From Oscillospiraceae bacterium (GTDB taxonomy: Bacteria > Bacillota > Clostridia > Oscillospirales > Oscillospiraceae): 64,000 nucleotides of DNA. The first letter of the stretch is position 1. Each line of letters starts with the position of its first letter. Location: the NCBI GenBank assembly GCA_016282135.1, contig JAEEKA010000006.1, positions 38,243 through 102,242 on the forward strand, given 5' to 3'. The position numbers and the translations under genes are program-made. The notes beneath the pieces are model-generated. The model was not told the DNA's origin, searched no databases, and saw only the letters and a program-made list of their open reading frames with translations. Of the stretch, positions 37,565 through 46,703 are shown piece after piece.

Positions 37565-38938
37565 TCAAAACAGCAGGGGCAAATCCCGGGAAAGGTATTG
37601 CCCCCCATTGTCCTCCAGGACCTTTCCTTCCTCCACGGACAATCTTCCGCGGAGATAAACACGGCGGATGGAACCGGAGATTTGGAAGCCCTCATAAGGA
37701 TTATAGTCTACATTGGTCACAAGATCCTTTGCGTGAATCGTGTGTTTTCCTTTGGGATCATAGAGAATCAAATCAGCATCAAAGCCCTCCTGAATTGCTC
37801 CTTTTCTTCCCCAAAGGCCGTAGAGCTTGGCATTGTTTGCAGACAAAAGCTCCGCCAGCTTCTCTTTGGTAATCCGCCCGGCTGCTACGCCAAAGCTGTA
37901 CATCAGTTCAAACCGGGTCTCCACACCGGGAACGCCGCCGGGAATTTTGGTAAAGTCTCCCCTGCCCATCTCCTTTTGGGAAAGGGTAAAGGAACAGTGA
38001 TCGGTGTTGACGGTCTGAATCTCTCCGTTCGCAAGGGCTTCCCATAAACGCGCCTGATCCGCAGGCTTCCTCAGCGGCGGGGCGCAGACATAGCGGGCGC
38101 CCCTAAAATCCGGCAGACTGTAGCAGCTGTCATCCAGCAGCAGGTACTGGGGGCAGGTCTCCACGTAGACCTTTTGACCCAGGGCCCTGGCGGCTTCAAT
38201 CTCACACAGAGCAGCAACGCAGGTGGTGTGGACCGTTACCACGGGCGCATCGGCCAGGGCCGCGATTTTCAGGAGCCGCCCGACGGCCTCCGCCTCTGTG
38301 AGGTCCGGTCTGCACAGCGGATGAGAAGCAGGAGAAAGCTCACCTGCCGCTTTCTTTTCTGCAATCAGTGCGTCGATAATCCCCGCGTTCTCGCAGTGTA
38401 CGCCAGCCAGCGCGCCGTACTGCTTCAGCTCCCGGAGAGCCTGAAAGACCGCGCCGTCACCGATCATCATGGCAGGGTAAGTCAGATACATTTTGAAGGT
38501 GCTTACGCCCTGGGCAAGCATGGCAGGAATCTCCGCCCGTATCGATGTATTCCAGTCATCCAAGGTCATGTGGAAGCCATAGTCGCAGGCGGTGCGTCCG
38601 TCTGCTTTTTTATGCCAGAGGTCCAGACCGTATTGCAGGCTTTCCCCCTTGTTGGGGCAGGCAAAATCAATCACGGTGGTGGTGCCGCCCCGCAGTGCGG
38701 CCCTGCCGCCGGTGAGAAAGTCGTCCGCGGTGGTGGTGTTGGCAACATCCAAATCAAAATGGGTGTGAGCGTCAATTGCGCCGGGAAACAGCAAAAGACC
38801 GGTGCAGTCCACTACCTGGGCATCGGGGCTTTCAATATGATCCTCGATCAGCTTAATCTTGTCATTGCAGACCAGCACATCGCCAGTGCGGGAGCAGTCG
38901 GCATTGACAATGACAGCGTTCCGGAACAGGGTCTTCAT
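37565..38938 (-). CDS. Dihydropyrimidinase/hydantoinase-type amidohydrolase
   Basis: 457 aa. Cyclic-amide hydrolase of the dihydropyrimidinase-D-hydantoinase group. Metal ligands are His58 and His60 (DAHTHFDL), a lysine in STFKMYLTYP for the carbamylated bridge, His of GVHCEN, His of TVHTTC and Asp of NTDHCSF. The ATG at 38938 follows AAAGGAG by 8 bases; the GTG at 38947 is too close. No other pyrimidine-degradation genes are adjacent, so the true substrate (hydantoin, dihydropyrimidine or another cyclic ureide) is open. Confidence 0.87.
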   Translation of the reverse strand: MKTLFRNAVIVNADCSRTGDVLVCNDKIKLIEDHIESPDAQVVDCTGLLLFPGAIDAHTHFDLDVANTTTADDFLTGGRAALRGGTTTVIDFACPNKGESLQYGLDLWHKKADGRTACDYGFHMTLDDWNTSIRAEIPAMLAQGVSTFKMYLTYPAMMIGDGAVFQALRELKQYGALAGVHCENAGIIDALIAEKKAAGELSPASHPLCRPDLTEAEAVGRLLKIAALADAPVVTVHTTCVAALCEIEAARALGQKVYVETCPQYLLLDDSCYSLPDFRGARYVCAPPLRKPADQARLWEALANGEIQTVNTDHCSFTLSQKEMGRGDFTKIPGGVPGVETRFELMYSFGVAAGRITKEKLAELLSANNAKLYGLWGRKGAIQEGFDADLILYDPKGKHTIHAKDLVTNVDYNPYEGFQISGSIRRVYLRGRLSVEEGKVLEDNGGQYLSRDLPLLF

Positions 38939-38966
38939 TGACTTCACTCCTTTGAGTTTTTATAAT

Positions 38967-38995
38967 ATTATATCACATTGAGATTTTTGATGCAA
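38967..38995 (-). promoter_or_regulatory. Promoter of the hydantoinase gene
   Basis: On the minus strand TTGCAT (38995-38990), a 17-base spacer and TATAAT (38972-38967), about 30 bases before the start. Its -35 region overlaps the putative ECF promoter on the plus strand. Confidence 0.8.
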
Positions 38996-39019
38996 CTTTT
39001 AATCCGCCTCATCCGTATG
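38991..39019 (+). promoter_or_regulatory. Possible ECF-type promoter of the sigma factor gene
   Basis: TGCAAC (38991-38996) followed by TTTT, a 17-base spacer, then CGTATG (39014-39019). This resembles the AAC...CGT promoters read by many ECF sigma factors, which usually drive their own genes. No better sigma-A promoter is visible upstream of the gene. Confidence 0.4.
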
Positions 39020-39056
39020 TATAGTACCTGATCAGGAAAACATTGGAGGTGATTGC

Positions 39057-39530
39057 TTGCAGGACAGGCAAGAATTAGAACGGCTGTACCGGCTGCATTT
39101 CAGGACGGTTTGGAATATATGCCTCACCTTTTTGAAAAACCCGTCGGACACGGAGGATGCTGTTCAAGAGACTTTTCTCCATCTGCTGCGGGAATGCACA
39201 CAGTTCGAAAGCGAGGAGCATAGTAAGGCATGGCTGATTCACACCGCAAAGAATGTGTGCCGGGACGAGCTGCGCCGCCACAGGCGGATGGACTTGCCCC
39301 TGGATGAAGCCCGAAATGCCTCGTCAAAAGAGATATACATCGACGAAACACTGGAGGCCGTTCGAGCTCTGCCAGAGCAGTATCGAGCGGCAATCTACTT
39401 ATTTTATTATGAGGACCTGCCTGTGGAACAAATCAGCAGACTGCTAAATCGACGGCAAAATACCGTACGAAGCGATCTGCGCCGAGGCAGAGCCAAATTG
39501 AAAAAGCTGCTGGAAAGGAGCGTACCATGA
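39057..39530 (+). CDS. ECF-family RNA polymerase sigma factor
   Basis: 157 aa, typical ECF size with only sigma2 and sigma4. Region 2 is seen in FRTVWNICLTFLKNPSDTEDAVQETFLHL. Region 4 is YYEDLPVEQISRLLNRRQNTVRSDLRRGRAKLKKLL. The start is a TTG at 39057, 6 bases after GGAGGTGA. The ATGA overlap with the next gene identifies a sigma/anti-sigma pair. Confidence 0.92.
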   Translation: MQDRQELERLYRLHFRTVWNICLTFLKNPSDTEDAVQETFLHLLRECTQFESEEHSKAWLIHTAKNVCRDELRRHRRMDLPLDEARNASSKEIYIDETLEAVRALPEQYRAAIYLFYYEDLPVEQISRLLNRRQNTVRSDLRRGRAKLKKLLERSVP

Positions 39531-40690
39531 AAGACGAAAAAATCATTCGCGCTTATGAAAAATCTGCGCCGGGCAGCGGTACGGAGGAAAGAATATGGCA
39601 GAATATTTTCTTAAAGGCCGATGCGCAAGCTATGAGCAATCGACATACGAACACAAGCAGGAAATTAAATACGGATGAACCGCCGATCCTGATTCAAGCC
39701 AGAAAAGACCATCCGATTTTACGGTTTTTCCTGTCCGCGGCAGCCTGCGTGGCTGTAATGGCAGCCGTATTATCATTGGGCTACGGCGCGTATCAGCGAT
39801 GGGGGCGGCTACCCTCCCACCCAAATGAAGCAAGTTTGACGCAACCCAGCATTTCTTCCCCAAACTCCGAACCTCTCACTCCGGCAACAACCCATGCGGA
39901 AACCGAAAACCTCGCTCCAACAGAGGGAAAGACGGAGTCATTCTTTCTTCAGCGGACATTGGAAATACTATCCGACGCAGGCTTCACGGTGTTGATTCCC
40001 GAGACCGAATCGTTTCGGATTCTGGAAAAATCAGATTCGCGTCTACGGGATGAAATCGAAGTCAGTTGGAAATCCGGCGGCGAAACGATTTCCGTTTTCT
40101 ACGATGCAGAGGACGGCGTTTTCCTTGGCATTACCGGCTTTGATTGGGCCTATTCTGATGCTGTCACCTGCGCTGATCAGGCCGAGGCGGACGCTCTCGC
40201 AACGCGGTTTTATGAATCCCTGCCTGTGGAACAAGATTACAAAATTGCCCACTGTGAAAAATATGACGAAGATTGCTGGACCTATGATTTTTGTCGGGAA
40301 GTGGAACCAGGGCTGTACTCTTGGTATGAATGTGTCCGTATCAACCTGAATCCTCAAACCGGAGAAGCCAAGCTGGTCAAAATCTTCTATATCCCTCTGC
40401 TGGATGAACATAAGCCGGAGGATGAGCCCTTGACTGAAGCAGCTGCTTTGGAGGCCGCCGGATTCTATCCACAGCTGGAGCAAAATCTTGAAAAGCTGGA
40501 GAGTGTCACAATAAAAAAGGCCGTAACTGTGCCGGATCGTGCTGATTCTTCCAATCGCTCCGACGTATCGAGAATCTGCTGGATGATAGAATACCACAAA
40601 AAAGAATCGGAAGACTATATTGCAGGAGGCGGCGTAAAATATGTGGATTACTACTCTGGTGAAGTAATCGGTTATGATGTTTTAAAATAA
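39527..40690 (+). CDS. Putative membrane anti-sigma factor with large outer domain
   Basis: 387 aa. A cytoplasmic N-terminal segment of about 65 residues, one membrane helix (about 66-88) and a 300-residue extracytoplasmic domain after a Ser/Thr/Pro linker. The overlap with the ECF gene and the topology suggest an anti-sigma factor or signal sensor. No zinc-binding HxxxCxxC anti-sigma motif is present, so it is not a ZAS-type protein. The outer domain is not recognised. Confidence 0.65.
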   Translation: MKDEKIIRAYEKSAPGSGTEERIWQNIFLKADAQAMSNRHTNTSRKLNTDEPPILIQARKDHPILRFFLSAAACVAVMAAVLSLGYGAYQRWGRLPSHPNEASLTQPSISSPNSEPLTPATTHAETENLAPTEGKTESFFLQRTLEILSDAGFTVLIPETESFRILEKSDSRLRDEIEVSWKSGGETISVFYDAEDGVFLGITGFDWAYSDAVTCADQAEADALATRFYESLPVEQDYKIAHCEKYDEDCWTYDFCREVEPGLYSWYECVRINLNPQTGEAKLVKIFYIPLLDEHKPEDEPLTEAAALEAAGFYPQLEQNLEKLESVTIKKAVTVPDRADSSNRSDVSRICWMIEYHKKESEDYIAGGGVKYVDYYSGEVIGYDVLK

Positions 40691-40713
40691 TCATAACCAA
40701 ACATCATAAAGAG

Positions 40714-40741
40714 GCGGCAGCGCTCAGATGAACGCTGCCGC
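40714..40741. terminator. Hairpin between convergent genes
   Basis: A perfect 9-bp GC-rich stem (40714-40722 with 40733-40741, GCGGCAGCG), 10-base loop. CTCTTT follows on the minus strand, where the chromate transporter gene ends 13 bases earlier. Confidence 0.65.
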
Positions 40742-40753
40742 GATATTATTTGG

Positions 40754-41311
40754 TCAGCAAATTCCGTATGCCGCGGCGCCGAGAACTGCGGACACGGCGA
40801 TCAAGGCAATGGGAGACAGTCTGCGCTTGAACACCGGGCGAAAGCCGTAATACAATCCGGCCAGGGCAAGGGTCAGCGCAATTGCAGTTATGTCCGCACT
40901 GCCATCGGTCACAGCGTTGGCCAGGACCATTTCAAGCGCAGTGGCCAGGATCAGACCCGTCACGCAGGCTTTAAGGCCGGTCATAGCAGCCTTGACCCAG
41001 GGGTTGCTCACGAACCGGCGCAGAATCGCCATCAAGGCCAAAATGATACAGAAGGCCGGAAGCACCACAGCAAAGGTGGCAACCAACGCACCCAACGCAC
41101 CGGCCTGAGTGCTGCCCACATAGGTGGCAAGATTGACCATGACCGGACCTGGCGTGCTCTCGCTGACGGCAATGATGTAGGACAGCATATCCTCCGAAAG
41201 CCAGCCGTAGGACAGGACCACCTCGCGAATCAACGCAATGGCAGCGTAACCGCCGCCAAAGGAAAAACACCCTACCTGCAGAAATCCCAGAAAAAGCTCC
41301 AAAAGAATCAC
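40754..41311 (-). CDS. chrA: Chromate transporter, half subunit (second of pair)
   Basis: 185 aa. One CHR domain with five or six membrane helices; the family motifs FSFGGGYAAIALI and SESTPGPVMVNLATYVG are present. The start is a GTG at 41311 that overlaps the previous stop by four bases (GTGA), with GGGAGG 9 bases upstream. Short CHR proteins work as heterodimers of the two adjacent subunits. Chromate export is the family name, but the natural anion is uncertain. Confidence 0.9.
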   Translation of the reverse strand: MILLELFLGFLQVGCFSFGGGYAAIALIREVVLSYGWLSEDMLSYIIAVSESTPGPVMVNLATYVGSTQAGALGALVATFAVVLPAFCIILALMAILRRFVSNPWVKAAMTGLKACVTGLILATALEMVLANAVTDGSADITAIALTLALAGLYYGFRPVFKRRLSPIALIAVSAVLGAAAYGIC

Positions 41312-41895
41312 GGATTGCCGCCTCCCTTCCGGATTGCCCGAATCAAGAGGCAGGTCCCGGCTGCCGCCAACAGCAGGACAACAGAGGAGATACGAAGGGA
41401 AAAATAATGCATCGTCAAGGTACACGCAAGAGATACAAATAGAATCGTCAAGGGCAGCGGCTTCTTGGGCAGGCGGAGAAAGAGCCTCCGTCCCGCATCC
41501 AGGATTAGGATGCCCACCGCCAGCTTGATCCCGCGAAAGGCGTTGGCAATGACCCGGATCTCCAAAAAACGATCCAGGAATCTCGATACCGCAAAAATCA
41601 CCAAAAAAGAAGGCAGCACCATACCCAGAGTGGCGATCAGGGCCCCCGGCAGACCGCGCAGACGGGACCCAACATAGGTAGCGCAGTTGATGGCGATTGG
41701 ACCGGGAGTCGACTCCGCCACAACCACCAGATCATCCATTTCTTCCTGGGTGATCCAATGGCGTCGTTCCACACAGGCGTCCTCCATCAGAGAGATCATG
41801 GCGTATCCGCCGCCAAAGGTAAACAGGCCGATCCGGAAAAACACCGAAAAGAGCCGCAACAGAACGCTGTTTCGTTTCATCACACTGATTACCAT
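41308..41895 (-). CDS. chrA: Chromate transporter, half subunit (first of pair)
   Basis: 195 aa. Same CHR domain with FTFGGGYAMISLM and AESTPGPIAINCATYVG. It is coupled by a GTGA overlap with the second half. The ATG at 41895 overlaps the sugar kinase stop by 7 bases; an ATG at 41880 (MKRNSVLL) is an alternative start. The two halves are clearly homologous to each other. Confidence 0.9.
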   Translation of the reverse strand: MVISVMKRNSVLLRLFSVFFRIGLFTFGGGYAMISLMEDACVERRHWITQEEMDDLVVVAESTPGPIAINCATYVGSRLRGLPGALIATLGMVLPSFLVIFAVSRFLDRFLEIRVIANAFRGIKLAVGILILDAGRRLFLRLPKKPLPLTILFVSLACTLTMHYFSLRISSVVLLLAAAGTCLLIRAIRKGGGNP

Positions 41896-42680
41896 GCGCC
41901 CACGTAGCCGATGGTGACAGCGGAGCAGGCGGACCCCGCATACATTCGCTCCTGGATGGAAAGCTTCCGAAGCGTAGCGTCCAGGAAGCCGGCTATAAAG
42001 CTGTCCCCGGCTCCAAGCGTGTCCACCACCGGGCAGTCAAAGGCGGGCTCTGAATAGAACCGTTCCCCGTCATAGGCCATGCTCCCCTTGGGACCGCGCA
42101 TAGCGACCACGATAGAGGGACCTTTGGCGAAGATTTCCTTCATCTTCTCCATGACTGTCTCGCAGGAGGCTTCATCGTTAGAGAAGAATGCGATGTCCGT
42201 GTTGGGAATCGCCCGCTGCGCGGCAGGATCGTCAGGCAGGTCTGCGCAGTCGAAAGCAACCGGGATTCCCAACGCCCGAATCTCCCCCAGCCTGTCCTCA
42301 CACTTTCCCCAAAGGTCAGAAACCGCCATTGCATGCTTGCCGATGAATTCCAGGTCTTTCGGGCGAAGCTGATAGGACTCCATGATGCCGGTCTCATAGC
42401 TGGTAAATACACGGTTTCCATGTTCCATCACAACCGTGGTGGTGGGCGTGGCGCCTTCCAGAATCTGGACATGGCTCACATCCACGCCCTTTTCCTCCAA
42501 GGCATGAAGTACCATGGCTCCGTCCGCGTCGGAGCCAACCGCCCCAACAAATGAGGAGGCTACGCCCAGGCGACGGAGGTAAACTGCGAAGTTGACGGGG
42601 TTTCCGCCGGGGAATTTTTGACCGAGGGCCTCGTAATGGTCCACACAACTGTCCCCGATACAGACAATGGCAGGGTTCAT
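41889..42680 (-). CDS. frlD: PfkB-family kinase, fructoselysine 6-kinase (FrlD) type
   Basis: 263 aa. Ribokinase-fold sugar kinase. The N-terminal IGDSCVDHYEALGQKFPGGNPVNFAVY, the ATP/anion-hole motif DTLGAGDSFIAGF and the C-terminal YVGAW parallel FrlD, which phosphorylates fructoselysine in Amadori-product catabolism. GAAAGGA lies upstream of the ATG. No FrlB deglycase or matching transporter is next to it, so a different ketosamine or sugar substrate is possible. Confidence 0.75.
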   Translation of the reverse strand: MNPAIVCIGDSCVDHYEALGQKFPGGNPVNFAVYLRRLGVASSFVGAVGSDADGAMVLHALEEKGVDVSHVQILEGATPTTTVVMEHGNRVFTSYETGIMESYQLRPKDLEFIGKHAMAVSDLWGKCEDRLGEIRALGIPVAFDCADLPDDPAAQRAIPNTDIAFFSNDEASCETVMEKMKEIFAKGPSIVVAMRGPKGSMAYDGERFYSEPAFDCPVVDTLGAGDSFIAGFLDATLRKLSIQERMYAGSACSAVTIGYVGAW

Positions 42681-42730
42681 AGCGGTTTTTCCTTTCTGTT
42701 TGGCCGCTCTACAAGCGGAACCGATGTTAC

Positions 42731-44551
42731 TTATTGATTCTGAAATTGATCAATCAAGGGATATAGTGCAAGATAGGGATCCGGAACTACCCGAATCTCA
42801 CTTCCAAGTTCCAAAACCTGATCCGGCGCTTCCTCCCCAGTAGGCCAGAAGGTCAATCCGTCGCCGTTGGGATTGCCGGTTTTCACGAAATTGGCATAGT
42901 ATGACAGCATTGCCCTGGAGAGCGCCTGGTCAGTCAGATCATAGTTCGACGGGTATTTGTCCAGATTGCCATAGAAATATGGCAGCTCACCGGCATGGTT
43001 GGAGCCAATGCCGCCGTTGTCCTTGGAAAAATAATAGGTGTACACCGGGATATTTTGCCCGACCAGCAGACGGGCCCAATTATAGTGGCTGTAGGTAAAC
43101 CACGCGGCGGATACCGCAAGATTGAAAGAGCCCTTGGCCGTACCGCCCCGATCAATCAGGTAGTGATAATACGGGACTTGGACGGCAGGCGGAAAGACGG
43201 CGGCAGCCGCCTCGGCTCCGTCTCCATAGAGGGGCCGCAGTGCTTCCACATAGTTCTCCGCGTCCACCTTGGTGGTCATGCAGAAGAAATCCGCTTCATG
43301 GACGTTGAAGCCCTGGAGCAGGGCGGTTTCGTGGTTGTTTCCCTTCTCGTAGGTCAAGTAAGGCTGCTCTGCGACGGCATAGCCGTCCACCGTCATGGAG
43401 TCGTTCGCGAAGGCAGTCTTCACGAGCTTGCTCGCAGGGATGCTTCGCAGTCCGGCAGAGTCGGATACTCCAAATTCAGATCGGATCGACGCGCCGGTTT
43501 GCAGCGCCTTTTCCATGGTGCGGAAGGTGTGATAGGGCCTTTTGGCCGTAATGCCGCTGGACTCCGCGATGGCCCGGGTAAACAGGCCCTCGCTCAAAGG
43601 ACTGACACAGAGGGCGTTAACGCTGGAAGCGCCGGCGGACTCCCCTGCAATCGTGACTTGGGAGGGATCACCGCCGAAAGCAGCGATGTTGTCACGAACC
43701 CACTCCAAAGCACGGATTTGATCCAGCAGACCGTAATTGCCGGTGGTTCCGTTGGGAGATTCCGCTGCCAGGTCCGCTCCGGCATAGTAGCCAAACACGC
43801 CCAGGCGATAGGCAAAGTTCACCACAATAATCCCCTGCCGGGCCAAAGCCTCACCGTTATAGGCGCTGTAGGAGCTCTGACCTGTCGTCAGCGATCCGCC
43901 GTGAATGTAGACAAGAACAGGAAGGCCGGAGACATCCCCTGCCGGTTTCCAGACATTGAGATACAGAGAGTCCTCGCTCATAGGCTCAATCCAATTATCA
44001 TGGAGACTGATTTCGAAGGTATGATAGCCAAATATCTCCATCAGGGAACTGACCACCGGATGGTTCCGGGGCTGCATGGACATTGGCGCAAAGGTATCGC
44101 AGGCGCGAATCCCCTCCCAGGGCTCCGGCGGCTGCGGCTCCTTCCAGCGAAGCTCGCCTACCGGGGGCTTGGCGTAGGGTATCCCGGCATAGACCTCCAC
44201 GCCGCCGTCCTCCGTGCAGACGCCGGTAAGCCGTCCTTCCTTTACGGTAACCACAGCGCTTGCTTTCGGGTTCTTGCCGGAAACTGCGGAGATTGGCCGC
44301 TCCGTCGGGCCGGAAACAACAAACAGAACGGCAAATATCGCCCAGGCTACCAGGAAGGAAAGCATGCGGACTCCAAGGCCGCATTCCGGCAAAACACGAA
44401 GCCGTAAGAGAACCCAGCCGAATAAAAGTCCAATCAACAGGGCCCAGCCCCAGAGGGTGTTCTTTCCCAGTTCAAACAGGACGATCCATAGCAGTGCCGC
44501 AAAAGCAAAGAAAAACCAAAATCCGAAGGTGTGAGAACGTGTTGGTGCCAT
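42731..44551 (-). CDS. Membrane-anchored type B carboxylesterase
   Basis: 606 aa. Three hydrophobic helices at the N-terminus (about 10-27, 33-50, 63-80) replace a signal peptide. They are followed by a full type B carboxylesterase domain: oxyanion loop YIHGGSLTTG, nucleophile elbow GESAGASS (catalytic Ser), EDSLYLNVWKP signature, and a late His in GSNHAGELPYFYG. The catalytic domain is probably outside the cell. The fusion of a membrane anchor to this hydrolase is unusual. The substrate is an ester of unknown nature. TAGGAGA precedes the ATG. Confidence 0.88.
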   Translation of the reverse strand: MAPTRSHTFGFWFFFAFAALLWIVLFELGKNTLWGWALLIGLLFGWVLLRLRVLPECGLGVRMLSFLVAWAIFAVLFVVSGPTERPISAVSGKNPKASAVVTVKEGRLTGVCTEDGGVEVYAGIPYAKPPVGELRWKEPQPPEPWEGIRACDTFAPMSMQPRNHPVVSSLMEIFGYHTFEISLHDNWIEPMSEDSLYLNVWKPAGDVSGLPVLVYIHGGSLTTGQSSYSAYNGEALARQGIIVVNFAYRLGVFGYYAGADLAAESPNGTTGNYGLLDQIRALEWVRDNIAAFGGDPSQVTIAGESAGASSVNALCVSPLSEGLFTRAIAESSGITAKRPYHTFRTMEKALQTGASIRSEFGVSDSAGLRSIPASKLVKTAFANDSMTVDGYAVAEQPYLTYEKGNNHETALLQGFNVHEADFFCMTTKVDAENYVEALRPLYGDGAEAAAAVFPPAVQVPYYHYLIDRGGTAKGSFNLAVSAAWFTYSHYNWARLLVGQNIPVYTYYFSKDNGGIGSNHAGELPYFYGNLDKYPSNYDLTDQALSRAMLSYYANFVKTGNPNGDGLTFWPTGEEAPDQVLELGSEIRVVPDPYLALYPLIDQFQNQ

Positions 44552-44576
44552 CCGACAAATCTCCTATCCGTTTTGA

Positions 44577-45344
44577 TCAGCTCACCAGTTCCGATATAAC
44601 TCGTATCATCAGCAGCCCGATCACCACAAGGATCACAGGGCGGACAATTTTCGATCCGTTCCGGATCGCAAGGCCGGCTCCAAGATAATGTCCGGCAATG
44701 GAAAAGCATGCGGCCACCGCGCCAACGCCAATCAGCACCTTACCGGCCATCAGGGAAGTAGCCAGAGCGCCCATGTTGGAGGAAAAATTCACAAGCTTGA
44801 CGTTGCCGGAGGCAGTCCGCACATCCAGCTTTGCCAGCATGCAGAAACAAAGCAGCAAAAAGGTCCCGGTGCCGGGGCCATAGAACCCGTCGTACACGCC
44901 GATGACAAGAGAAGGAATCCATACTCCAAAACGGCGTTTCCAGATGGGCAGCTCCCCTTTTGTTTCTGGCAGACTCTTCTTCCGCATAAGGACGACGGCG
45001 GCCAGGGGCAGCACCAAGAGCAGCAGATATTTCAAAATTCGCTCATCTGCCATTAACTGTAGGGTCGTACCGATATAAGCGCCGCCGACAGCCAAAAACA
45101 CGGATGGGATGCCAAGGGACCAATCCACGTATCCCTTCTTCAGGTAACGGATGGTAGACGCCGCGGTGCCAATGCCGGAAGAGAGCTTATTGGTACCCAA
45201 AGCCTGATGTGTGGGAAGCCCGGCCAGCAGATAGACCGGGACAGAAATAATGCCGCCTCCGCCGCCAATGGCGTCGACAAAGGAGGCGGCGAATACCCCA
45301 AGGCTGATCAGCAGGACCACCCAAAGCGGATAACCGTTGATCAT
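44577..45344 (-). CDS. TSUP-family (TauE/SafE) membrane permease
   Basis: 255 aa, about eight membrane helices. The family motifs GGGGIISVPVYLLAGLPTHQALGTNKLSSG near the N-terminus and GFYGPGTGTF in the middle are clear. Members move sulfite, sulfoacetate or other organic sulfur anions. The adjacent cysteine desulfidase gene makes a sulfur-linked role plausible. AGGAGGCGA precedes the ATG. Confidence 0.9.
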   Translation of the reverse strand: MINGYPLWVVLLISLGVFAASFVDAIGGGGGIISVPVYLLAGLPTHQALGTNKLSSGIGTAASTIRYLKKGYVDWSLGIPSVFLAVGGAYIGTTLQLMADERILKYLLLLVLPLAAVVLMRKKSLPETKGELPIWKRRFGVWIPSLVIGVYDGFYGPGTGTFLLLCFCMLAKLDVRTASGNVKLVNFSSNMGALATSLMAGKVLIGVGAVAACFSIAGHYLGAGLAIRNGSKIVRPVILVVIGLLMIRVISELVS

Positions 45345-45382
45345 GGCTTCGTCGCCTCCTTTCGTTCCAGTTTGAAAGACAT

Positions 45383-46657
45383 TTAATTCTCCATCATGAG
45401 CTGGATAATTTCTTTATCCGTCTGCTCCATACCAAAGCGGGCAAGCTTACCCACAGTGGCAATCGTATTCTCCACGCCTTTCTTGACAATTCCGTCTCCG
45501 CCGAAGAACTGGTTGCCGTTTTCATACATGGCAAGTCCCAGCAGGCCTGCGTCAACGGCGGCCGCGATCTTGGCTGCGCAGCTTGCCTTGGCGCCATCGC
45601 AGATAATACCGGAGGTAACCGCCACAGCGTTGACTACGGTATGGGCAATCATTTCATAACGGCCGCCCTTAATGAAAGCGAGGCCGGCACCTGCCCCCAC
45701 GCCGGCGCTGACCGCGCCGCAGTAGGCGGAGAGCCGCCCGATACCGGTTTTCAGGTGGGTGGTCACCAGATTAGAGACACAGAGGGCCCGCAGCAGCTCC
45801 TCGTGCGACTTCCCGGTATGACGAGCATAGACAATCACAGGCACGGAAGCCGTAATACCCTGGTTGCCGCTGCCGGAATTAATCACCACCGGCAACTCGC
45901 AGCCATTCATTCTGGCGTCGCTGGCCGCGGCGGCATAGGCACGCATCACATAGTTGATGTCGTTCTCCCGATGGAGCAGAACCGTTTTACCGATATTCGC
46001 GCCGTAGTCACCCCGGAGGCCCTCCTCGGCGATGGCCATGTTGTAGCTAATCTGCCGTTCCAGGGTCTCCCGTATATCCTCCAGCTCCACAGACTCGGCA
46101 AAGTCTACGATCTTCTCAACGGTAAGACAGCAGCGGTCCGTCAGCCCGTCCGCTTGGGTCACGCAATCCTTTTCCAGCAGAACCTCCTGATTGCGCAGAA
46201 CACAGACCACATTCGTGTGGTAATCCACGATGCGAACAAATGCGGAGTCCTCCCCATGGAAGGCAGTCAGTTGAATGTCAAAGATATGCGCGCTGTCCGC
46301 GCAGCAAACCTCAATGGGAACCGAGCGCAGGTATTCGGCAGTGGCTAAAATTTCTTCCGCCGTCACGTTGGAGATTACCTCCAGCTCCGCGTCTGGGTCA
46401 CCCGCCACGGCGCCAACCGCAGCGGCAGCAGGAATGCCACGAAGTCCACCGGTATGGGGCACAACCACGCTTTTGACATTTTTGATAATATTGCCGCTGA
46501 CCTCCACCAGCAGACGATCCGGGAGAGTTCCCAGAACGGCCCTGGCCTTGGCAGCGGCATAGGCTATGGCGATGGGCTCCGTACAGCCCATGGCCGGACG
46601 GAGCTCTTCTTTTAAAATTTGAACAAACTTCTGATAACAGGAATCGGTTTTTTTCAA
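45383..46657 (-). CDS. cyuA: L-cysteine desulfidase (CyuA/CdsB family)
   Basis: 424 aa. Iron-sulfur enzyme that breaks L-cysteine into pyruvate, ammonia and sulfide. The conserved GCTEPIA with Cys25 and the late cysteines in SGIICDGAKASCAAK fit the cluster ligands of this family (UPF0597, serine dehydratase-like). The start is a TTG (46657) with AAAGAGAG upstream. It sits 38 bases before the TSUP permease gene. Confidence 0.85.
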   Translation of the reverse strand: MKKTDSCYQKFVQILKEELRPAMGCTEPIAIAYAAAKARAVLGTLPDRLLVEVSGNIIKNVKSVVVPHTGGLRGIPAAAAVGAVAGDPDAELEVISNVTAEEILATAEYLRSVPIEVCCADSAHIFDIQLTAFHGEDSAFVRIVDYHTNVVCVLRNQEVLLEKDCVTQADGLTDRCCLTVEKIVDFAESVELEDIRETLERQISYNMAIAEEGLRGDYGANIGKTVLLHRENDINYVMRAYAAAASDARMNGCELPVVINSGSGNQGITASVPVIVYARHTGKSHEELLRALCVSNLVTTHLKTGIGRLSAYCGAVSAGVGAGAGLAFIKGGRYEMIAHTVVNAVAVTSGIICDGAKASCAAKIAAAVDAGLLGLAMYENGNQFFGGDGIVKKGVENTIATVGKLARFGMEQTDKEIIQLMMEN

Positions 46658-46703
46658 GCTTATCTACTCTCTTTCCAAGCTGGAATCATTCAACGGAACA
46701 AAA

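Noticed and set aside
40754-41895. A frameshifted full-length ChrA
   Set aside because: Each half is a complete CHR domain with its own motifs and a GTGA overlap, the normal two-subunit arrangement.
41889-42680. Ribokinase or 1-phosphofructokinase
   Set aside because: The start and end blocks, including the terminal GAW, match FrlD better, though the substrate remains open.
42995-44407. A 470-codon plus-strand frame opposite the carboxylesterase
   Set aside because: The esterase motifs are on the minus strand; the plus frame shows no recognisable domain.
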